Source of the DNA: Sodalis praecaptivus
GTDB lineage: Bacteria > Pseudomonadota > Gammaproteobacteria > Enterobacterales > Enterobacteriaceae
DNA: 64,000 nt
Assembly (NCBI RefSeq): GCF_000517425.1
Contig: NZ_CP006569.1
Span: 372,001 to 436,000, forward strand
Direction of reading: 5' to 3'
Below the pieces are notes generated by a model. The model saw nothing but the letters and a program-made list of their open reading frames with translations, was not told the DNA's origin and made no database searches. The translations under genes were made by a program, and so were the position numbers. The stretch's first letter is position 1. Every line of letters starts with the position of its first letter. Below are positions 17,657 through 29,729 of the stretch, piece after piece.

Positions 17657-18250
17657 CTAAGTACGCAGATAAGCGCGCACGCCGTCCAGGAACATCTGAG
17701 TCGAGATCATGACCAACAATAACCCCATCAACCGCTCAAGCGCGCTGACCCCTTTACTCCCCAGCAACCGCAGAAAAACGTTGGACAACATCAGGATGAC
17801 GACCGACAGACCCCAGGCGATGAGTAAAGCCAGGACCAAATGGTTGATTTGCAGTGGATATTGATGCGATAGCAGCATCAGCGCCGCCAGAATAGACGGG
17901 CCGGCGACCAGCGGGATCGCCAGCGGCACCAAAAACGGCTCCTCCCCCGCCGGCAGGCCGGTGCTGTTCCCTTCTTGAGAAGGAAAAATCATTTTGATAG
18001 CGATCAGAAAGAGGATAATGCCGCCGGAGATGGATACCGTTTCGGTGCGCAGGCTGAGAAACGACAAAATATGTTCGCCGGCAAACAGAAAAATCAGCAT
18101 GAGAAGCAGCGCTATCAGCATTTCCCGGATGACGATAACGCGCCGCCGCTTCGGCTCCAGATGTTTGAGCACCGACATGAATATGGGCAGGTTGCCCAAG
18201 GGATCCATAATCAGAAATAACAAAACGGTGGCCGATATCATTTCACTCAT
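17657..18250 (-). CDS. yhgN: MarC-family inner membrane protein YhgN
   Basis: A six-segment membrane protein of 197 residues, identical in length to E. coli YhgN and belonging to the MarC (UPF0056) family of unknown transport role. The N-terminus contains LFLIMDPLGNLPIF, typical of MarC. It is transcribed away from asd across a gap of about 200 bp. In E. coli yhgN and asd run in tandem order next to gntU, so the neighbourhood is conserved but its exact arrangement should be checked. Confidence 0.92.
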   Translation of the reverse strand: MSEMISATVLLFLIMDPLGNLPIFMSVLKHLEPKRRRVIVIREMLIALLLMLIFLFAGEHILSFLSLRTETVSISGGIILFLIAIKMIFPSQEGNSTGLPAGEEPFLVPLAIPLVAGPSILAALMLLSHQYPLQINHLVLALLIAWGLSVVILMLSNVFLRLLGSKGVSALERLMGLLLVMISTQMFLDGVRAYLRT

Positions 18251-18457
18251 TATTACCTCAACGTCATCAGCGCCGGCGCCCCGGCAACGGCAGGGGAAGA
18301 GTATAAGCGCCGCTGCTGAAAAAGGGCTTAAAATCGAATAATTTCACTTGCGGCATTTCGGCCACATTTTGTATGGTGGACAGAGTGTATCCTGCTGACG
18401 CTGTGCAGTAAGAGCACGCGGAAGAGTTTGTCACCCCCTACGGCAGGACAGTTAAAC

Positions 18458-19564
18458 ATGAAAAACGTTGGTTTTATCGGCTGGCGCGGTATGGTCGGTT
18501 CAGTGCTAATGCAGCGCATGACCGAAGAGCGCGATTTTGACGCCATCCGCCCGGTATTTTTTTCCACCTCCCAACATGGTCAGCCCGCGCCGGCGGTCAA
18601 CGGCCAGCAGGGCGTGCTGCAAGATGCACGGGACCTGGCGGCGCTCAGCGCGCTGGACATTATCGTGACTTGCCAGGGCGGCGATTATACCAACGAAATC
18701 TATCCGCGGCTGCGTGAAATCGGCTGGCAAGGCTATTGGATTGATGCGGCGTCGTCGCTACGTATGCGCGATGACGCGATTATCATTCTCGATCCCGTTA
18801 ACCAGGCGGTGATTCAGCAGGGTCTGGATCGCGGCATTAAGACGTTTGTCGGCGGTAACTGCACCGTGAGCCTGATGCTAATGTCGCTGGGCGGGTTGTT
18901 TGCCCATGATTTGGTGGAGTGGGCCTCGGTTGCCACCTACCAGGCGGCATCCGGCGGCGGGGCGCGCCATATGCGTGAACTCCTGGTTCAAATGGGGCAA
19001 TTGCACGACGCGGTAGCGAAACCGCTGCAAAATCCGGCATCGGCCATTCTGGATATCGAGCGGCGGGTCACCGATCTGACCCGCAGCGGCACCCTGCCGA
19101 CGGATAACTTTGGCGTGCCGCTGGCCGGTAGCCTGATCCCCTGGATAGATAAGCAACTGGAAAACGGCCAGAGCCGCGAAGAGTGGAAAGGCCAGGCGGA
19201 AACCAACAAAATCCTCAACACCCGTCAGGCAATTCCGGTGGATGGGTTGTGCGTGCGCATCGGCGCCCTGCGCTGCCATAGCCAGGCGTTTACGCTGAAG
19301 CTGAAGAAGGATGTTCCGCTGGCGGAAATTGAACGTTTGCTGGCAACCCATAATGACTGGGTGACCGTGGTACCTAACGATCGAGAACTGTCGATGCGGG
19401 AATTGACGCCGGCGGCGGTCACCGGCACGCTGAAAACGCCGGTCGGCCGGCTGCGTAAATTGAACATGGGGCCGGAGTATCTTTCGGCCTTCACCGTCGG
19501 CGATCAGCTGTTGTGGGGCGCCGCCGAACCCCTGCGCCGCATGCTGCGCCAGTTAGCTCACTGA
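18458..19564 (+). CDS. asd: Aspartate-semialdehyde dehydrogenase Asd
   Basis: Asd makes aspartate semialdehyde from aspartyl phosphate with NADPH, the branch point to lysine, diaminopimelate, methionine and threonine. From the ATG at 18458 it has 368 residues (E. coli 367). The N-terminus [15 protein letters not shown] is the NADP-binding loop; the acylated cysteine is C135 in GGNCTVSLM and the general base is H274 in RCHSQAF, matching E. coli numbering. AGGA lies upstream. The ten residues encoded before this ATG are not family-like. Confidence 0.97.
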   Translation: MKNVGFIGWRGMVGSVLMQRMTEERDFDAIRPVFFSTSQHGQPAPAVNGQQGVLQDARDLAALSALDIIVTCQGGDYTNEIYPRLREIGWQGYWIDAASSLRMRDDAIIILDPVNQAVIQQGLDRGIKTFVGGNCTVSLMLMSLGGLFAHDLVEWASVATYQAASGGGARHMRELLVQMGQLHDAVAKPLQNPASAILDIERRVTDLTRSGTLPTDNFGVPLAGSLIPWIDKQLENGQSREEWKGQAETNKILNTRQAIPVDGLCVRIGALRCHSQAFTLKLKKDVPLAEIERLLATHNDWVTVVPNDRELSMRELTPAAVTGTLKTPVGRLRKLNMGPEYLSAFTVGDQLLWGAAEPLRRMLRQLAH

Positions 19565-20282
19565 TAGTTGCCCCTTGCCGCCGGGTGCGAAGGACCGATT
19601 ACCGCACCTTGCCGCCTGCCGCGAGGGGCGGAGAATCGCCCTTCGCCGTGTCGCCGGGTAAACTGACTTCACTCGCGCACGTCCACCTGCTTTTATTTTC
19701 TTTCTCCCTGTGCGACCGGCGCCGGATTAATGCCTGTGGCACTCTAAGCGCCATCGGGCGCCGGCGATTCAGGTAGGCTGATATTCTCATGTCCCAGCGC
19801 AATGAGGAAAGATGACGCGCATGACGCGCCCGCGCCAGAGTAGGGTCGGCCCCTCCCGTCATCGGCGCAGACCCGCGCGGCGTACTCTCCGCCTATCCGT
19901 TGATTCACGATCCGCGGGTGCTCGTCATTCATTGCGTTTGATGCAACACCCGTCGCCAACGTGTTTTTTTGGCTGATAAAAAATTTAACTGAGTGAAGTT
20001 AAGTTTTTCATAGGCTTAATAGTTAATAAAAAATTTCGTTAAGCAAGCCTGAACGCGCGGTAAACATTTGTCTATGCTTATTATTGAGAGTTCCATGATT
20101 ACGTTCTCATCGTAATTGTCTCTCATATGGAAACTTTCTGCTCCCTTGTCACGTACGTTAACCGCCAACGTGCCGCCGCCGCGCGCGGCTGACGGTGCGA
20201 GAGCGTGCGGGCTGGTAGGTTTTTACCCTTTATTTTTTTTGCAATATCCTTTTATTTCATGGAGTAAGCAAAGGAAGAAGAC
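19565..20282. other. 718-bp non-coding gap between asd and glgB
   Basis: No open frame here looks like a protein. The left part (19565-19940) is GC-rich without recognisable content. The right part (19960-20110) is AT-rich and holds an 11-bp direct repeat ATAAAAAATTT at 19976-19986 and 20026-20036, 50 bp apart, and an inverted repeat TTAACT/AGTTAA at 19985-19990 and 19997-20002. It probably contains the glg operon promoter region and binding sites for a regulator, but I cannot name one. Confidence 0.4.
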
Positions 20283-22472
20283 ATGGCAGGATATCCCGAC
20301 CAAGATGTTATTACCGCACTGGTGGCCGGCCATTATGCCGATCCGTTTTCTTTATTGGGAATGCATCACACCGAGGCGGGTTTGGTGGTACGCGCGCTAT
20401 TGCCGGATGCCAGCGCGGTCACGGTAATAGAGGCGAAAAATGGACGCCGAGTCACAGATTTAAACTGTGATGACCCGCGCGGTTTTTTTAGCGCGCTGAT
20501 CCCACGGCGTAAAAATCCTTTTCATTATCGCCTGGCCGTGACCTGGCATGAGCATACTTATCTTATCGAGGATCCTTATCGTTTCGGTCCTTTATTACAG
20601 GATATTGATAGCTGGCTATTGGCGGAAGGCACCCATTTACGTCCCTGGGAACGGCTGGGGGCACATCCTGAGGTTCTTGATGACGTCGCCGGCATGCGTT
20701 TCGCCGTTTGGGCGCCCAATGCGCGGCGGGTTTCGGTCGTTGGGGAATTTAATTTTTGGGATGGCCGCCGCCATCCGATGCGCCAGCGGCGGGAAAACGG
20801 TATTTGGGAACTCTTTTTGCCGGCGGTAACCGTTGGCCAACTTTATAAATATGAAATCATCGATTGCCACGGGCAGACGCGGCTCAAAGCCGATCCCTAT
20901 GCGTTTGAGGCGCAGATGCGTCCAGACACGGCGTCGCTAACGCGGGGATTGCCGCCGCCGGCGGATCCGCCTGACGCGGCTCGCCGCCAGGCCAATGGAA
21001 TGAACCAACCTATTGCCATTTATGAAGTGCATCTGGGCTCCTGGCGCCGCCACGCCGAAAATAATTTCTGGCTGAGTTATTTGGAGCTGGCGGAGCAATT
21101 GGTCGGCTACGTGAAGTATATGGGTTTTACCCATATCGAATTGCTGCCGATTAATGAACACCCTTTTGACGGCAGTTGGGGATATCAGCCCCTTGGCATT
21201 TATGCCCCGACCCGTCGCTTCGGCACGCCGGAGGATTTTCGCACGCTCATTACCGCCGCCCATCAGGCCGGGCTGAACGTGCTGCTGGACTGGGTGCCGG
21301 GCCATTTCCCGAGCGACGAATTCGGGCTGGCGCACTTTGACGGCACGGCGCTGTACGAATACGCCGATCCGAAAGAGGGGCGGCATCAGGACTGGAATAC
21401 GCTGATTTACAATTATGGTCGTAACGAAGTGCGCAACTATCTGGCCGGCAACGCGCTGTTTTGGCTGGAGCGTTATGGCCTCGACGGGCTGCGGGTCGAT
21501 GCGGTGGCGTCCATGATTTACCGCGATTATAGCCGCGCCGCCGGTGAGTGGGTGCCCAACTTTTATGGCGGCAATGAAAATCTGGAGGCCATCGCCTTTC
21601 TGCGCTACACCAACCATACCGTCGGCACGCAGCGTGACGGCGCGATCACCGTGGCGGAGGAGTCCACCTCTTTTTCCGGCGTCACCCGGCCGCCGGACGC
21701 CGGCGGGCTGGGATTCCATTACAAATGGAATATGGGCTGGATGAACGACACGCTGCACTATATGCAGCTCGATCCGGTGCATCGCAAATACCATCATCAT
21801 CAGATGACGTTCAGCATGGTCTATGCCTATAGCGAGAACTTTGTGCTGCCGCTGTCCCACGATGAGGTGGTGCACGGCAAGGGGTCCATTCTCGGACGTA
21901 TGCCCGGCGACGATTGGCAAAAATTCGCCAATTTGCGCGCTTATTACGGCTTTATGTGGGGCCATCCCGGTAAAAAGCTGCTGTTTATGGGTAACGAATT
22001 TGCCCAGCGCCGAGAATGGAACCACGATGTGAGCCTGGACTGGCATCTGCTGGACGATGAAAGCGGTTACCATGCCGGCGTGCAGCGGCTGGTGCGGGAT
22101 TTGAACCAATGCTATCGCAGTCATGCTCCGCTCTATGAGTGCGATTATACCTTTTCCGGCTTTCAATGGCTGGTGTCTGATGACCACGAAAACTCGGTAT
22201 TTGCCTTCCTGCGCCGCGACAACGCCGGCAATGAAATGCTGGTGGTCAGCAATTTTACGCCGGTGCCGCGCCAAGGCTATCGCATCGGCGTCCCCCACGG
22301 CGGCCGTTGGCATGAGGTGCTCAATACCGACTCGGCTTATTACCACGGCAGTAATACGGGGAATCAGGGCGAAATCCACAGCGAGCCGATCCCCTGGCAT
22401 TACCACGGCTATTCTCTGTCGCTGACGTTGCCGCCGCTGGCGACCCTGTTTTTGCTGCGGGAGGGGGAATGA
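20283..22472 (+). CDS. glgB: 1,4-alpha-glucan branching enzyme GlgB
   Basis: GlgB transfers alpha-1,4 chains to alpha-1,6 positions in glycogen. The 729 residues match E. coli (728). An N-terminal N1/CBM48 pair (about 1-220) precedes the GH13_9 barrel. The catalytic residues lie in [13 protein letters not shown] (nucleophile Asp), ITVAEEST (acid/base Glu) and [12 protein letters not shown] (Asp), followed by an all-beta C-domain. It is the first gene of glgBXCAP; the stop overlaps glgX as ATGA. Confidence 0.97.
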   Translation: MAGYPDQDVITALVAGHYADPFSLLGMHHTEAGLVVRALLPDASAVTVIEAKNGRRVTDLNCDDPRGFFSALIPRRKNPFHYRLAVTWHEHTYLIEDPYRFGPLLQDIDSWLLAEGTHLRPWERLGAHPEVLDDVAGMRFAVWAPNARRVSVVGEFNFWDGRRHPMRQRRENGIWELFLPAVTVGQLYKYEIIDCHGQTRLKADPYAFEAQMRPDTASLTRGLPPPADPPDAARRQANGMNQPIAIYEVHLGSWRRHAENNFWLSYLELAEQLVGYVKYMGFTHIELLPINEHPFDGSWGYQPLGIYAPTRRFGTPEDFRTLITAAHQAGLNVLLDWVPGHFPSDEFGLAHFDGTALYEYADPKEGRHQDWNTLIYNYGRNEVRNYLAGNALFWLERYGLDGLRVDAVASMIYRDYSRAAGEWVPNFYGGNENLEAIAFLRYTNHTVGTQRDGAITVAEESTSFSGVTRPPDAGGLGFHYKWNMGWMNDTLHYMQLDPVHRKYHHHQMTFSMVYAYSENFVLPLSHDEVVHGKGSILGRMPGDDWQKFANLRAYYGFMWGHPGKKLLFMGNEFAQRREWNHDVSLDWHLLDDESGYHAGVQRLVRDLNQCYRSHAPLYECDYTFSGFQWLVSDDHENSVFAFLRRDNAGNEMLVVSNFTPVPRQGYRIGVPHGGRWHEVLNTDSAYYHGSNTGNQGEIHSEPIPWHYHGYSLSLTLPPLATLFLLREGE

Positions 22473-24448
22473 CGGCGCTGACGGCGGGGTCTCCCGAATA
22501 CCTGGGCGCCCGCATTGACGGCGCCGGCGTCAATTTCTGCCTGTTTTCCGCCCACGCAGAGCGGGTGGTGCTGTGCGTATTCGATGAGCAGGGCGGCGAA
22601 CTGCAGTGGGAATTGCCCGGCCGCAGCGGCGATCGCTGGCACGGCCATCTGGCCGGCGCCGGTGCGGGCCTGCGTTACGGTTTTCGGCTTCATGGCCCTT
22701 TCGATCCCGGCGAGGGCCACCGTTTCAATCCGGCAAAGCTGGTTATCGATCCCTGCGCTTACGCGCTGGAAGGGGAGGTCGGCGACCATCCGGCGCTGCT
22801 GGACGCGGGCGACCGGCCGGATCCCACCGACAGCGCGCCCTATGTTCCCAAATGCCGGGTGGTGGCGCTCGATTATGACTGGCGCGGCGATGCGCCGCCG
22901 GCGGTGCCCTGGGGGAAGACGGTGATCTATGAAGCCCACGTGCGTGGCCTCACCCAGTTGCACCCCGCTATTCCCGCCGCGCTGCGCGGGACCTATGCCG
23001 GTCTGGCCCATCCGCAAATGTTGGCCTACCTGCGCGCCCTCGGCATTACCGCCGTTGAATTGTTGCCGGTGCAGCAGCACGCCCATGAGCCGCGGTTGCA
23101 GCGCCAGGGGCTGTCTAATTACTGGGGCTATAACGTGCTGGCCCCCTGCGCGGTGGAACCCGCTTATGCCGCGGGACAACAGGGGCAAAGCGCGCTGAAC
23201 GAATTCCGCGATATGGTGCGGGCGCTGCACGGCGCCGGCATTGAGGTCCTGCTGGATGTGGTGTTCAACCACAGCGCGGAACTGGATCGGTTCGGGCCAG
23301 TGCTGTCGCTGCGCGCGATCGACAACCGCAGCTACTACTGGCTCGATGAGCAGGGCGACTACCGCAACTGGACCGGTTGCGGCAATACGATGCGCCTTTG
23401 TCAGCCCTTGGTGCGGGAATGGGTAATGACCTGTCTGCGTTTTTGGGTGGAGGAGTGTCACGTAGACGGTTTCCGTTTCGACCTCGGCAGCGTGCTGGGC
23501 CGGACGCCGGCGTTCAGCGCCGATGCGCCGCTGTTTGCCGCCATCAAAGCCGACCCGCTGCTCGGACGCTGCAAGCTTATCGCCGAGCCGTGGGATATTG
23601 GGCCGGACGGCTATCAGGCGGGGCGTTTCCCGTCGCCGTTTGCCGAATGGAACGATCGCTTTCGCGATGATATGCGTCGCTTTTGGCTGCACGGAGATAT
23701 TCGGCTGGGTCAATTCGCCCGCCGTTTCGCCGCCTCGGACGATCTGTTCCGCCAGCGCTCGCCGGCCGCCTCGGTAAACATGCTGACCGCCCATGACGGT
23801 TTCACGCTGCGCGATTTGGTGAGCTTCAACCACAAGCGTAATCAGGCTAACGGTGAGGACAACCGCGACGGCGCCGGTGAGAACCACAGCTTTAACCACG
23901 GCCATGAGGGGCTGGACGCCAGCGCTCAAGTGAATGCCGATCGTGGCCAAAGCCAGCGCTCGCTGCTGACGACGCTGCTGTTGTCCCAGGGCACGCCGAT
24001 GCTGTTGGCCGGCGATGAGCACGGCCATAGCCAGCAGGGCAATAACAACGCCTATTGCCAGGACAACGCCACTACCTGGCTGGACTGGGCGCAGGCCGAC
24101 GAGGCGTTGACCGCGTTCACCGCCGGGCTGATCCGCCTGCGTCAATCGATTCCGGCGCTAAACGTCGATCGCTGGTGGGTGGAGGATTCGCCGGAGCAGG
24201 TCGAATGGCTTGATGAGCACGGCGCTCCGCTGTGCGCGGAACAATGGCAGCAGGGGGAAACGCGGCTGCAAATTCGTTTATCGCAACGTACGCTTTTTGT
24301 GATCAATGCCACGACAAGCCCCTGTGAAATCACCTTACCTGAAGGGAGGTGGCGGTTAACGGCGCCGTTTCAGCCGCTTATGTCAGCCCCCGCTGACCTT
24401 TTGCTATCGCTTGGTCCCCGCGCGGCATGCGTGCTGGAACAGGATTAA
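22469..24448 (+). CDS. glgX: Glycogen debranching enzyme GlgX
   Basis: An isoamylase-type GH13_11 enzyme of 659 residues (E. coli 657) that removes the short branches left by glycogen phosphorylase. A CBM48 domain at the N-terminus precedes the barrel; catalytic residues lie in [21 protein letters not shown] and [11 protein letters not shown]. The start overlaps the glgB stop by four bases, and glgC starts 12 bases after its end. This is the standard enteric glg operon order. Confidence 0.97.
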   Translation: MTALTAGSPEYLGARIDGAGVNFCLFSAHAERVVLCVFDEQGGELQWELPGRSGDRWHGHLAGAGAGLRYGFRLHGPFDPGEGHRFNPAKLVIDPCAYALEGEVGDHPALLDAGDRPDPTDSAPYVPKCRVVALDYDWRGDAPPAVPWGKTVIYEAHVRGLTQLHPAIPAALRGTYAGLAHPQMLAYLRALGITAVELLPVQQHAHEPRLQRQGLSNYWGYNVLAPCAVEPAYAAGQQGQSALNEFRDMVRALHGAGIEVLLDVVFNHSAELDRFGPVLSLRAIDNRSYYWLDEQGDYRNWTGCGNTMRLCQPLVREWVMTCLRFWVEECHVDGFRFDLGSVLGRTPAFSADAPLFAAIKADPLLGRCKLIAEPWDIGPDGYQAGRFPSPFAEWNDRFRDDMRRFWLHGDIRLGQFARRFAASDDLFRQRSPAASVNMLTAHDGFTLRDLVSFNHKRNQANGEDNRDGAGENHSFNHGHEGLDASAQVNADRGQSQRSLLTTLLLSQGTPMLLAGDEHGHSQQGNNNAYCQDNATTWLDWAQADEALTAFTAGLIRLRQSIPALNVDRWWVEDSPEQVEWLDEHGAPLCAEQWQQGETRLQIRLSQRTLFVINATTSPCEITLPEGRWRLTAPFQPLMSAPADLLLSLGPRAACVLEQD

Positions 24449-24460
24449 CAGGAGTGGGCT

Positions 24461-25747
24461 ATGGTGCGGTTTGCAAGCAGTGACCCGGTGATGCTGGCGC
24501 GCCAGTTGCCGATTCAATCCGTGGCGTTGATCCTGGCGGGCGGACGCGGCTCGCGGTTAAAAGGGCTGACCGCCGAACGCGCCAAACCCGCGGTACATTT
24601 CGGGGGTCAGTTTCGCATCATCGATTTTGCTTTGTCCAATTGCCTGAATTCCGGCATCCGGCGCATCGGCGTGATTACCCAATATCAATCCCATACGCTG
24701 GTACAGCATATCCAGCGCGGCTGGTCGTTCCTCAATGCCGAGATGAACGAATTTGTTGACCTGCTGCCCGCCCAGCAGCGGTTGGCAACCGAACATTGGT
24801 ACCGCGGTACCGCCGACGCGGTGTCGCAAAATCTGGATATTATTCGCCGCTACCGCGCGCAATACCTGGTGATCCTGGCCGGCGATCATATCTACAAGAT
24901 GGATTATTCGCGGCTGCTTATCGATCATGTGGAGAAGGGCGCACCCTGTACCGTTGCCTGCCTGCCGGTCCCCCGCGCCGAGGCGCGTGATTTTGGCGTG
25001 TTGGCGGTGGATGCCGACTATCGCGTGGTGGATTTCGTCGAGAAACCGGCGGATCCCCCGGCGATGCCGAGCCAGCCGGACATGGCGCTCGCCAGCATGG
25101 GCATTTATGTTTTCGACGCTGACTATCTGTACCAGCGGCTGGAGGAAGATCGGCGCGATGACTGTTCCAGCCACGATTTCGGCAAGGATATTCTGCCCCG
25201 CGTGACCGCCAATGGCGATGCCTGTGCGCACCCCTTTACGCTCTCCTGCGTGCGGTCGGCCCAGCCCGGCCAGAGTACGCCCTACTGGCGCGATGTCGGC
25301 ACGCTGGACGCCTATTGGCGCGCCAACCTCGATCTTGCGTCGGTTATGCCTGAGCTGAATATTTACGATCGCGAGTGGCCGATCCGTACGGCGATGCCGG
25401 CGATGCCGCCCGCTAAATTTACCCAGGATCGCGCCGGCCATTCCGGCGTGACGCTGAATTCACTGGTCTCCGGCGGCTGTATTTTGTCCGGGACTACCTT
25501 GAAACACTGCGTGCTGTTTCCGCGCGTCAGGATCCATTCCTTTTGCGAGCTGGAACAGGCGGTGCTGTTGCCTGACGTGATTGTCGGACGCTCCTGCCGG
25601 CTGCGACGATGCATTATCGATCGCGCCTGCCAGATCCCTGATGACATGATTATTGGCGAAGAGGCGGATTTGGACCGGCAACGCTTTCACCTTACGGAAG
25701 AAGGCGTCGTGCTGGTCACCCGCGAGACATTGGCAAAACTCAGTTAG
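24461..25747 (+). CDS. glgC: Glucose-1-phosphate adenylyltransferase GlgC, altered activator site
   Basis: GlgC makes ADP-glucose from ATP and glucose-1-phosphate, the committed and normally allosteric step of glycogen synthesis. The 428-residue protein has the LAGGRGSRL nucleotide loop, a nucleotidyltransferase domain (to about 310) and a left-handed beta-helix. Residue 39 is Glu ([10 protein letters not shown]) where E. coli has Lys39, an activator-binding residue. The R corresponding to E. coli R423 is Ala (TRETLAKLS), and the last five residues of the E. coli protein are missing. R40, H46 and R52 of the AMP site are kept. Function is clear; allosteric behaviour probably differs. AGGAG precedes the ATG. 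Confidence 0.97.
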   Translation: MVRFASSDPVMLARQLPIQSVALILAGGRGSRLKGLTAERAKPAVHFGGQFRIIDFALSNCLNSGIRRIGVITQYQSHTLVQHIQRGWSFLNAEMNEFVDLLPAQQRLATEHWYRGTADAVSQNLDIIRRYRAQYLVILAGDHIYKMDYSRLLIDHVEKGAPCTVACLPVPRAEARDFGVLAVDADYRVVDFVEKPADPPAMPSQPDMALASMGIYVFDADYLYQRLEEDRRDDCSSHDFGKDILPRVTANGDACAHPFTLSCVRSAQPGQSTPYWRDVGTLDAYWRANLDLASVMPELNIYDREWPIRTAMPAMPPAKFTQDRAGHSGVTLNSLVSGGCILSGTTLKHCVLFPRVRIHSFCELEQAVLLPDVIVGRSCRLRRCIIDRACQIPDDMIIGEEADLDRQRFHLTEEGVVLVTRETLAKLS

Positions 25748-25799
25748 GGAAGACCGCAAACGGTCACTAGAAGAGCACTAAGCCACAACAGGAGCGATG

Positions 25800-27230
25800 A
25801 TGCAGGTTCTACATGTTTGTTCTGAATTGTTCCCCTTACTGAAAACCGGGGGACTGGCAGATGTGGTAGGGGCGCTCCCCGCTGCGCAAATCGCAGAGGG
25901 CGATGATGTGCGGGTTCTCTTGCCTGCCTTTCCCGATCTGCGTAAAGGTGTTCCCGATAGCCGTGTGGTAAAAGAGTTCGATGCGCTGTCGCGCCACGGC
26001 GTACTGTTGTACGGCCGTTTCAACGGCGTTGGCATCTATTTGATTGATATTCCGGATCTCTACGATCGTCACGGCAGCCCCTATCACGACCAGGATCAGT
26101 TCGCCTATATGGATAACTACCTGCGTTTCGCTGTCCTGGGCTGGGTGGGGGCGGAAATGGCTACCGGGCTGGATCCCGCCTGGCGTCCGGATATCGTGCA
26201 CGCCCACGACTGGCATGCCGGATTGACCTGCGCCTATCTGGCGGCGAAAGGCCGGCCGGCAAAATCGGTGTTCACCGTGCATAATCTGGCCTATCAGGGG
26301 TTGTTCTCCCCGCGCCATTTACCGGAACTCCAACTGCCGGATGACTTTTTCCAGACCTATGGTTTGGAGTTTTATGGTCAGATCTCCTATATGAAAGCCG
26401 GGCTGTTTTATGCCGATCATGTCACGACGGTCAGCCCCACTTACGCCCGGGAAATCACGCAGCCGGCCTACGGTTACGGCATGGAGGGGCTGCTGGCGTC
26501 CCTACAGACCCAGGGGCGGTTGAGCGGTATTCTCAACGGCGTCGATGACGCCATTTGGAACCCAACCCACGACGCCATGCTCGCCACCCGCTATAACCGC
26601 GACGTGCTGGAGGCGAAGGTCAACAATAAGCGCCACCTGCAAACCGCGATGGGGCTGACGGTGGATGAAAAAGTGCCGTTGTTCGCGGTGGTCAGCCGGC
26701 TGACCAGCCAGAAAGGGCTGGATCTGGTGCTGGAGGTCCTGCCGGATTTGCTTGAGCAGGGCGGCCAGCTTACGCTGCTCGGCGCCGGCGACGCCACGCT
26801 GCAACAGGGCTTTTTGGCCGCGGCGGCGGAATATCCTAGCCAGGTGGGGGTACAACTGGGCTACCATGAGGCATTCTCGCACCGCATTATCGGTGGCGCA
26901 GACGTGTTGATGGTGCCGAGCCGCTTTGAGCCGTGCGGGCTCACCCAGCTTTATGCGCTGAAGTACGGCACTCTGCCGCTGGTGCGCCGTACCGGCGGGT
27001 TGGCGGATACCGTCACCGACAGTTCGCTGGAAAATCTGTCGGACGGCGTCGCCAGCGGTTTTGTGTTTGAAGATGCCACCGCCGCGGGCCTGCAGCGCGC
27101 TATCCGCCGCGCTTTTGTCTTGTGGTCGCGGCCGTCGCTGTGGCGTTATGTGCAGCGGCAGGCGATGGGACTGGATTTCAGCTGGCGCGTTGCCGCGAAA
27201 GCCTATCAGTCGTTGTATCAACGCCTTTAA
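25800..27230 (+). CDS. glgA: Glycogen synthase GlgA
   Basis: A GT5 retaining glucosyltransferase that elongates glycogen from ADP-glucose. The second of two adjacent ATGs (25800) is chosen because GGAG at 25791 is five bases away from it and only two from the first; this gives 476 residues (E. coli 477). The ADP-glucose site K15 in LLKTGGLAD, the HAHDWHAGL motif and the C-terminal [29 protein letters not shown] region are all present. It is the fourth gene of the glg operon, followed by glgP after 24 bases. Confidence 0.97.
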   Translation: MQVLHVCSELFPLLKTGGLADVVGALPAAQIAEGDDVRVLLPAFPDLRKGVPDSRVVKEFDALSRHGVLLYGRFNGVGIYLIDIPDLYDRHGSPYHDQDQFAYMDNYLRFAVLGWVGAEMATGLDPAWRPDIVHAHDWHAGLTCAYLAAKGRPAKSVFTVHNLAYQGLFSPRHLPELQLPDDFFQTYGLEFYGQISYMKAGLFYADHVTTVSPTYAREITQPAYGYGMEGLLASLQTQGRLSGILNGVDDAIWNPTHDAMLATRYNRDVLEAKVNNKRHLQTAMGLTVDEKVPLFAVVSRLTSQKGLDLVLEVLPDLLEQGGQLTLLGAGDATLQQGFLAAAAEYPSQVGVQLGYHEAFSHRIIGGADVLMVPSRFEPCGLTQLYALKYGTLPLVRRTGGLADTVTDSSLENLSDGVASGFVFEDATAAGLQRAIRRAFVLWSRPSLWRYVQRQAMGLDFSWRVAAKAYQSLYQRL

Positions 27231-27254
27231 GGTTCAACCAGGGGAAACACGGGC

Positions 27255-29702
27255 ATGAATTCACCGTTTATCTATGCGTCACCCACCCTCAGCGTCGAGG
27301 CGCTTAAACACTCCATCGCCTACAAGTTGATGTTCACCATCGGCAAAGATCCCGCCGTGGCGAACAAACACGAGTGGTTGAATGCCGTGCTGCTGGCGGT
27401 ACGGGATCGTATGGTGGAGCGCTGGCTGCGATCCAACCGCGCCCAACTGTCGCAGGATGTGCGCCAGGTGTATTATCTGTCGATGGAATTTCTGCTCGGC
27501 CGCACGCTCTCTAATGCGCTGCTGGCGATGGGAATTTATGAGGACACCCGGGTCGCGCTGGATGAAATGGGGCTGGAGCTGGACGATCTGCTTACCGAGG
27601 AGAACGATCCCGGCCTGGGCAACGGCGGTCTGGGTCGGCTGGCGGCCTGTTTCCTCGACTCGATGGCGACCTTGGCGCTGCCGGGACGCGGTTACGGCAT
27701 CCGCTATGAATACGGTATGTTCAAGCAAAATATCGTCAACGGCCAGCAGGCCGAGTCTCCCGATTACTGGCTGGAGTACGGCAACCCGTGGGAGTTTCCC
27801 CGCCACCCCAGCCGCTATAAGGTCCGTTTCGGCGGCAGGCTACAGCATGAAGGCGCCAAAATCCGCTGGGTAGAAACCGAAGAGGTGCTGGCCTGCGCCT
27901 ATGACCAGATTATCCCGGGCTTTGATACCGATGCCACCAATACCCTGCGGCTGTGGAGCGCGCAGGCGAGCAGTGAGATCAACCTCGGCAAATTTAATCA
28001 GGGCGACTACTTCGCCGCGGTGGAAGACAAAAATTATTCCGAAAATGTTTCCCGCGTGCTTTATCCTGACGACTCTACCTATTCCGGCCGCGAACTGCGG
28101 CTGCGACAAGAATATTTCCTCGTTTCCGCCACGGTGCAGGATATTCTCAACCGCCATTGGCTGCTGCACAACACCTTCGATAACTTGGGCGATAAAATCG
28201 CTATCCATTTGAATGATACCCATCCGGTGCTGGCCATTCCCGAACTGATGCGTCTGCTCATCGATGAGCATAAGTTTGATTGGGCCCGCGCCTGGGAGGT
28301 GGTCTGCCAAGCGTTTTCCTACACCAACCATACGTTGATGAGCGAAGCGCTGGAGACCTGGCCGGTGGACATGCTGGGCAAGATCCTGCCGCGCCATTTG
28401 CAAATCATTTTCGATATCAACGATCATTTTCTCAATCAGGTCCAGGCGCAGGCGCCGGGCGACAGCGAGTTGCTGTCGAGGGTGTCTATCGTGGATGAAC
28501 ACAACGGCCGTCGGGTACGGATGGCCTGGCTGGCGGTGATCGCCAGCCATAAGGTCAATGGCGTCTCCGAGCTGCATACTGAGCTGATGGTGCAGTCGCT
28601 GTTCGCCGATTTCGCGCGCCTGTTCCCCGATCGTTTCTGCAATAAGACCAACGGCGTGACGCCGCGGCGCTGGCTGGCGCTGGCCAATCCGCCGCTATCG
28701 GCAGTGCTGGATGAAACCATCGGCCACACCTGGCGTACCGATCTCGGTCAATTGGAAGAACTGAAGGGGCACATCGATTTTCCCGCGTTTATTGTTCAGC
28801 TCCAGCAGGCAAAATTGACCAATAAAAAACAGCTGGCGGCCTATCTGGCGAATCAGCTGGACGAGGTGGTCAATCCGGCGGCGCTGTTTGATGTGCAAAT
28901 CAAACGTATTCACGAATATAAACGCCAGCTGCTAAACGTGCTGCATATCATTACCCGCTATAACCGCATTCGCGAGAATCCCGACGCCGACTGGGTGCCG
29001 CGGGTCAATATTTTCGCCGGCAAAGCCGCCTCGGCCTATTACATGGCGAAGCATATTATCCGCCTTATCAACGATGTGGCGGCGGTGATCAACCGCGATC
29101 CGCTGATGAAAAACCGGCTCAAGGTGATATTCGTGCCGAACTATAGCGTCAGCCTGGCGCAGCTGATTATTCCGGCGGCGGATCTCTCCGAACAAATCTC
29201 TCTGGCCGGCACCGAGGCGTCAGGTACCAGCAACATGAAGTTTGCCCTTAACGGCGCGCTGACCATCGGCACGCTCGACGGCGCTAATATCGAAATGCGC
29301 CAGCATATGGGTGAGGAGAATATGTTTATTTTCGGCAATACCGCCCTGCAGGTCGAGACGCTGCGTAGCGACGGTTACAATCCACGCAGCTATTATGAGC
29401 AGGATGCGGAGCTGCATTTGGCGCTATCGCAGATTGCCACCGGCGTGTTCAGCCCCGGCGAGCCGGGACGCTACAGCAACTTATTCGATTCGCTGGTCAA
29501 CTTGGGGGATCATTATCAGCTACTGGCGGATTACCGCAGCTATGTCGATACCCAGGATGAGGTGGACCGCCTGTATCAGCGCCCGGACGAATGGACGCGC
29601 CGCGCGGCGTTGAATATCGCCAGCATGGGCTATTTCTCCTCCGACCGGACGATCCGCGAATATGCCGAGGAAATCTGGAAAGTGGCGCCCGTCCGCCTGT
29701 AG
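27255..29702 (+). CDS. glgP: Glycogen phosphorylase GlgP
   Basis: A PLP-dependent GT35 phosphorylase of 815 residues, the same length as E. coli GlgP, releasing glucose-1-phosphate from glycogen ends. The PLP lysine lies in [28 protein letters not shown]; the phosphate-binding and glucan-binding regions [19 protein letters not shown] and [11 protein letters not shown] are conserved. It closes the glg operon and converges with glpD. The gap is only 27 bases with no clear terminator, so transcripts may overlap. Confidence 0.97.
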   Translation: MNSPFIYASPTLSVEALKHSIAYKLMFTIGKDPAVANKHEWLNAVLLAVRDRMVERWLRSNRAQLSQDVRQVYYLSMEFLLGRTLSNALLAMGIYEDTRVALDEMGLELDDLLTEENDPGLGNGGLGRLAACFLDSMATLALPGRGYGIRYEYGMFKQNIVNGQQAESPDYWLEYGNPWEFPRHPSRYKVRFGGRLQHEGAKIRWVETEEVLACAYDQIIPGFDTDATNTLRLWSAQASSEINLGKFNQGDYFAAVEDKNYSENVSRVLYPDDSTYSGRELRLRQEYFLVSATVQDILNRHWLLHNTFDNLGDKIAIHLNDTHPVLAIPELMRLLIDEHKFDWARAWEVVCQAFSYTNHTLMSEALETWPVDMLGKILPRHLQIIFDINDHFLNQVQAQAPGDSELLSRVSIVDEHNGRRVRMAWLAVIASHKVNGVSELHTELMVQSLFADFARLFPDRFCNKTNGVTPRRWLALANPPLSAVLDETIGHTWRTDLGQLEELKGHIDFPAFIVQLQQAKLTNKKQLAAYLANQLDEVVNPAALFDVQIKRIHEYKRQLLNVLHIITRYNRIRENPDADWVPRVNIFAGKAASAYYMAKHIIRLINDVAAVINRDPLMKNRLKVIFVPNYSVSLAQLIIPAADLSEQISLAGTEASGTSNMKFALNGALTIGTLDGANIEMRQHMGEENMFIFGNTALQVETLRSDGYNPRSYYEQDAELHLALSQIATGVFSPGEPGRYSNLFDSLVNLGDHYQLLADYRSYVDTQDEVDRLYQRPDEWTRRAALNIASMGYFSSDRTIREYAEEIWKVAPVRL

Positions 29703-29729
29703 TTGCGCCAGCGGGCGGCCGGGCGGGGC

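Noticed and set aside
19513-19862. Small frames after asd as possible genes
   Set aside because: They overlap the asd 3' end or lack ribosome sites, and their products show no family features.
22409-24145. Long minus-strand frame (578 codons) opposite glgX, and similar long antisense frames opposite glgB, glgC and uvrD
   Set aside because: High-GC genes with strong third-position bias produce long antisense frames; the products are His/Gln/Arg-rich and unlike proteins, and the sense genes are certain.
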